Below are positions 61,349 through 64,000 of a stretch of DNA of 64,000 bases, one piece after another. Position numbers and translations under genes: made by a program. Within the stretch, counting starts at the first letter, position 1. Every line of letters starts with the position of its first letter. This DNA comes from an uncultured Burkholderiales bacterium (GTDB lineage Bacteria; Pseudomonadota; Gammaproteobacteria; Burkholderiales; Burkholderiaceae_C), in NCBI GenBank assembly GCA_943908475.1, contig CALTTG010000002.1, positions 62,001 to 126,000 of the forward strand. Reading direction: 5' to 3'. The notes under the pieces were generated by a model. The model worked only from the letters and a program-made list of their open reading frames with translations. It made no database searches and was not told the origin of the DNA.

Positions 61349-62628
61349 GACCCTGAGGCGAGTTTGGCTCTGCACAGTTGCGTCGACGTCAGCAGGCACC
61401 CAAACGCCAGCCAGTTGGCGGTGGCCAAGTTGGGCACGTTGTAGATGGGGTTGAAGGTGCAGACAATCAGTGCACAGAACACCGCCAACAACAGCGCTTG
61501 GTGCACCAGTTCGTCGCGCCATGGCAGCGACTTGCCCGCCACACTGACCTCGAAGAACGCCGGGATCAGCTTGCTGAACACACCCCACAGCCAAAGACCT
61601 GCGGCGAGGATGCCGCCACCGGCCAAGATGTCGAGGGGGTCGCTGTGCGTGGGCAAGTTCTGGGTCTGGGCGGCCACCACGAACAGGTCGAACTCGATCA
61701 CGGCCGATTTGGTGAAAGCGTGCCCCCACAGAGGTGAGGCCACGAACTTGTCCCACGCGATCTTGTAGGTGTGCAGTCGGTACACCGAGTTGCCGCTGGG
61801 CATGCTGGCGTCCAGCGTGTAGTAGGCCACGACGGACCCGCCCACCACCACGGAGACGACCAAGATGCCTGCCACCAGGGCGAAGAAACGACTCAGGCTG
61901 TCTTTTTGATGCCTCACCCGCCGATAGACCGACAGGCCCAGCAGGTACGACAAGGTGATCACCGCCACGATGAACGCCGTGATCTTGCTCACTGCAATGG
62001 TGCCCAGCACGATGACGGCGATGGTCATGACGCGCGAAATGCGCCAGGGCAGGTAGTAAATCAGTGCCCCGACGATGGGCAGGATCAAGTGCTCTCGGTT
62101 GTGGAAGATTTCGGCCTTGCGAAACATCACAAACTGAATCGCCAAGGACACGACGGCCCACAAGACATACATCGACAAGATGGCCTTGAGCAGCTTTTGA
62201 GGGGCTCGCGAGTTGATGGTGTACCAATGCGCAATCGGGGCCACCCAGATGTACAACCCCATCGTCAGGAAGGTCTCATCAATGCCATTTTTGAACTTGG
62301 CATACAAGCTGCCCAGCACGATGAAGGCCGAAAACATCAGCAGAAATCGGTTTTCCATGACCACGGTGGAAAACGCCTTGCCCTTGCGGTGGCTGGAAAA
62401 CAGCGCCCGGCCGACGACGATGAAGGCCAAGTTCATGCCCAGGATCAGAGAGGGCAAGCGTTTGACGCCGGGGATGTTGTCCAGGCCCCAAAGCAACGGG
62501 TCAATGGCCCACCAAAGCATCAGGAACAGGCCGAACAGGAAGAAATAGTCCGTCATCTCAAGCGAGTCGGACTCCTTCAGGCTCGAGACCATCAGGGGGT
62601 TGAGTGTGGTGCGCTGGGTGCTCGCCAT
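61345..62628 (-). CDS. O-antigen ligase / Wzy-type polymerase
   Basis: 427 residues with about ten transmembrane helices. A long periplasmic loop near residues 270-330 (SGNSVYRLHTYKIAWDKFVASPLWGHAF) is the Wzy_C / WaaL-like signature. It polymerises or ligates repeat units made by this locus. Follows the GT2 gene by 26 bases and overlaps the beta-helix gene by four. Confidence 0.85.
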   Translation of the reverse strand: MASTQRTTLNPLMVSSLKESDSLEMTDYFFLFGLFLMLWWAIDPLLWGLDNIPGVKRLPSLILGMNLAFIVVGRALFSSHRKGKAFSTVVMENRFLLMFSAFIVLGSLYAKFKNGIDETFLTMGLYIWVAPIAHWYTINSRAPQKLLKAILSMYVLWAVVSLAIQFVMFRKAEIFHNREHLILPIVGALIYYLPWRISRVMTIAVIVLGTIAVSKITAFIVAVITLSYLLGLSVYRRVRHQKDSLSRFFALVAGILVVSVVVGGSVVAYYTLDASMPSGNSVYRLHTYKIAWDKFVASPLWGHAFTKSAVIEFDLFVVAAQTQNLPTHSDPLDILAGGGILAAGLWLWGVFSKLIPAFFEVSVAGKSLPWRDELVHQALLLAVFCALIVCTFNPIYNVPNLATANWLAFGCLLTSTQLCRAKLASGS

Positions 62629-62654
62629 GGGGTGACCTCGTGTGCGGGCCTTGT

Positions 62655-63476
62655 TCAGAGAATACGGTAACTGCGCAATGTGTCGAGCAAAGCCTGCGGC
62701 GGTTGGGCGGTGTAGCCCCCTTGGCAGCCCTTTTGCACCACCCGCACCAGTTTGGCCAACCAAGTCAGGGGCTTGCGTGGCAGACGCGCGAGACCGGGTG
62801 CTTCCCGCGCCACCAGTTCTGCCCATTCCTTGTTGCCCTCAGGCCGCAGCGCCAGTGTTTTCTGCTCGGGGTAGAAGCGCACGCCGGCGAAATAGCCCGG
62901 CACATGGCGCGGCGTGCTGTGCGCGGCAAAGCGCAGCCACAGGTCTGAATCCATGTTCAGGTTCCAGCGCTCTTGAAGGCCGCCGGCCTTTTCATGCAAA
63001 GAGCGGCGCCAGAAACAGGCGGGTTGGGGGATGAAATTGAAGTCAAACAGGAACACAAATTTGTTCCAGCTCATTTCCTTCTTGGGGCGGATGTAATCGC
63101 CTGCGGCATCGATCCACAAGGCGTCGCCATAGACAAAATCGACGTCGGGGTTCTGTTCGAAAAAAGTGCCGATGGCGTCCAGGGCACCCGGCAGCAGGAG
63201 GTCGTCAGAGCACAGCCACCCAAAGATTTCACCGGAGGCTTTGTCAAACCCCTTTTGCAAAGCGTGGGTCTGTCCACGGTCCTTTTCAGACACCCACCAA
63301 GCCAGTGACGCTTCGTGCTGCCGGATCACCTCGACGGATTCATCACGCGAGCCACCGTCCACAATGAGGTATTCCAGGTTGGGGTACCCCTGGTCCAGCA
63401 CCGAGCGGATGGTGGCATCGAGGAACTTGCCTTGCTGGTACGAGCAGGTGACGAGAGAAATCTTCGGTTTGGACAT
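62655..63476 (-). CDS. GT2-type glycosyltransferase
   Basis: 273 residues, GT-A fold. Begins ISLVTCSYQQGKFLDATIRSVLDQ, has the DGGSRDES donor motif and the DD metal site in LCSDDLLLPGALDAIG, then DFNFIPQPACFWRRSL for the acceptor side. It adds a sugar in repeat-unit synthesis. Two bases separate it from the flippase gene. Sugar not known. Confidence 0.92.
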   Translation of the reverse strand: MSKPKISLVTCSYQQGKFLDATIRSVLDQGYPNLEYLIVDGGSRDESVEVIRQHEASLAWWVSEKDRGQTHALQKGFDKASGEIFGWLCSDDLLLPGALDAIGTFFEQNPDVDFVYGDALWIDAAGDYIRPKKEMSWNKFVFLFDFNFIPQPACFWRRSLHEKAGGLQERWNLNMDSDLWLRFAAHSTPRHVPGYFAGVRFYPEQKTLALRPEGNKEWAELVAREAPGLARLPRKPLTWLAKLVRVVQKGCQGGYTAQPPQALLDTLRSYRIL

Positions 63477-63478
63477 GG

Positions 63479-64000
63479 TCAGACGGAAAGGGGGGCGGGG
63501 CGATTCAGCAGTCGAATCACCTGGATGCATTGGATCAAGGCCGGGAGCAACAGGCCGATGGCCAGGCTGCCCAAACCTCCCCAGATGCCGAATTGTGTGA
63601 TGAGCCAGGGCCCCAGCGCCCAGCCTGCCACGGTTGCGGCCACGTTGGCATAGAAAATCACCCTGGTTTCGCCCAATACTTGGGCGGCTGCGGTGGCGAT
63701 GATGGTGGACATGGCCAACAAGTGGATGGCGGCCATGCTGCCGATCAGCTCGCCGGCCCCCGGATATTGACCTTTGAACAGCAGGTCAATCAACCAGGCC
63801 CCCAACACCTCAAAACCCGCGTAAGCCACCCCTGCCAGCAAGACGTAGGCCACGCTCAAGCGACGCATGTACTGCTTCAGGCCGGGCAAGCCTTGTTCGG
63901 CCAGCACCATGGCCGCCTTGCCTGGCAGGTAGTTGCCCACGGTGAAACGAATCACATTGAGCGCGTTCATCAGCACATTGGCGGCATGGTAGTTGGCCAC
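63479..64000 (-). CDS. Wzx-like flippase, partial at window edge
   Basis: Only the C-terminal 173 residues are inside the window; the true start lies to the right. Several hydrophobic helices (VAYVLLAGVAYAGFEVLGAWL, VAATVAGWALGPWL) and the pattern GAGELIGSMAAIHLLAMSTIIATAAAQVLG are typical of polysaccharide transporters. It moves lipid-linked repeat units across the inner membrane, working with the polymerase. Confidence 0.85.
   Translation of the reverse strand: MANYHAANVLMNALNVIRFTVGNYLPGKAAMVLAEQGLPGLKQYMRRLSVAYVLLAGVAYAGFEVLGAWLIDLLFKGQYPGAGELIGSMAAIHLLAMSTIIATAAAQVLGETRVIFYANVAATVAGWALGPWLITQFGIWGGLGSLAIGLLLPALIQCIQVIRLLNRPAPLSV

Noticed and set aside
1..64000. CRISPR arrays, transposases, prophage or toxin-antitoxin genes
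   Set aside because: I looked for repeat arrays, DDE-type transposase motifs, phage structural genes and small paired genes and saw none.

Overview
The window is dense, GC-rich bacterial DNA with no gap above about 300 bases. Gene order and families (hemA-prfA-prmC, grxD-ubiX, a Burkholderia-type QueE, GlnE, YhdP, a mannose-type PTS EIIA with HPr, PEP-CTERM proteins and EpsD/EpsF/EpsG) point to a betaproteobacterium of the order Burkholderiales, plausibly near the Leptothrix/Aquabacterium/Comamonadaceae group. The placement comes from gene content only.

0-13.8 kb is mostly housekeeping: an AraC regulator, rppH/proS (divergent), a lytic transglycosylase, a PEP-CTERM protein, then a leftward hemA-prfA-prmC / grxD-ubiX block interrupted by an outer-membrane protein gene with its own terminator. 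Rightward from the hemA promoter runs a small membrane protein gene, queE, queD, bioA and bioD. 13.8-23.6 kb is accessory material lying between bioD and bioF: a secreted HAF-repeat-like protein, two independent MocR-type regulator modules (one with a pyridoxamine-oxidase-like flavoprotein and a DJ-1/PfpI protein, the other with an EamA transporter and an aminotransferase), a nitronate monooxygenase-like enzyme and a DUF6279 lipoprotein. 23.6-31.2 kb holds bioF, a GNAT enzyme, a second PEP-CTERM protein, a TetR-controlled oxidoreductase cluster (SDR, small Tat subunit, GMC enzyme, unknown 153-aa protein), a thiolase remnant and tRNA-Pro(CGG).

31.2-42.1 kb: ispB/ubiH (ubiquinone), ykgJ/proA, a TSUP transporter, a strictosidine-synthase-like protein, a DUF2061 protein behind a good Fur-box match, fpr, queC, and a LemA-like/M48 pair whose zinc motif is broken. 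42.1-54.9 kb: a chalcone-isomerase-like protein, an outer-membrane 'phenol MetA' family protein, HPr and EIIA without ptsI beside them, a lipoprotein, a doubly degenerate hybrid histidine kinase, a TlpA-like lipoprotein, the giant YhdP and GlnE. 54.9-64 kb is an exopolysaccharide locus: epsD-epsF-epsG rightward, meeting a leftward block of GT4 glycosyltransferase, beta-helix protein, polymerase/ligase-like protein, GT2 glycosyltransferase and a flippase cut by the window edge.

The most unusual signals are paralogues that kept their fold but lost catalytic residues: a histidine kinase with H-to-R and receiver D-to-E changes, an M48 protein with HEFAR in place of HExxH, an SDR with YxxxR, and a QueD with Ser at the catalytic Cys. 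Several palindromic operators in front of specific genes also stand out. No CRISPR array, insertion sequence or prophage was seen.
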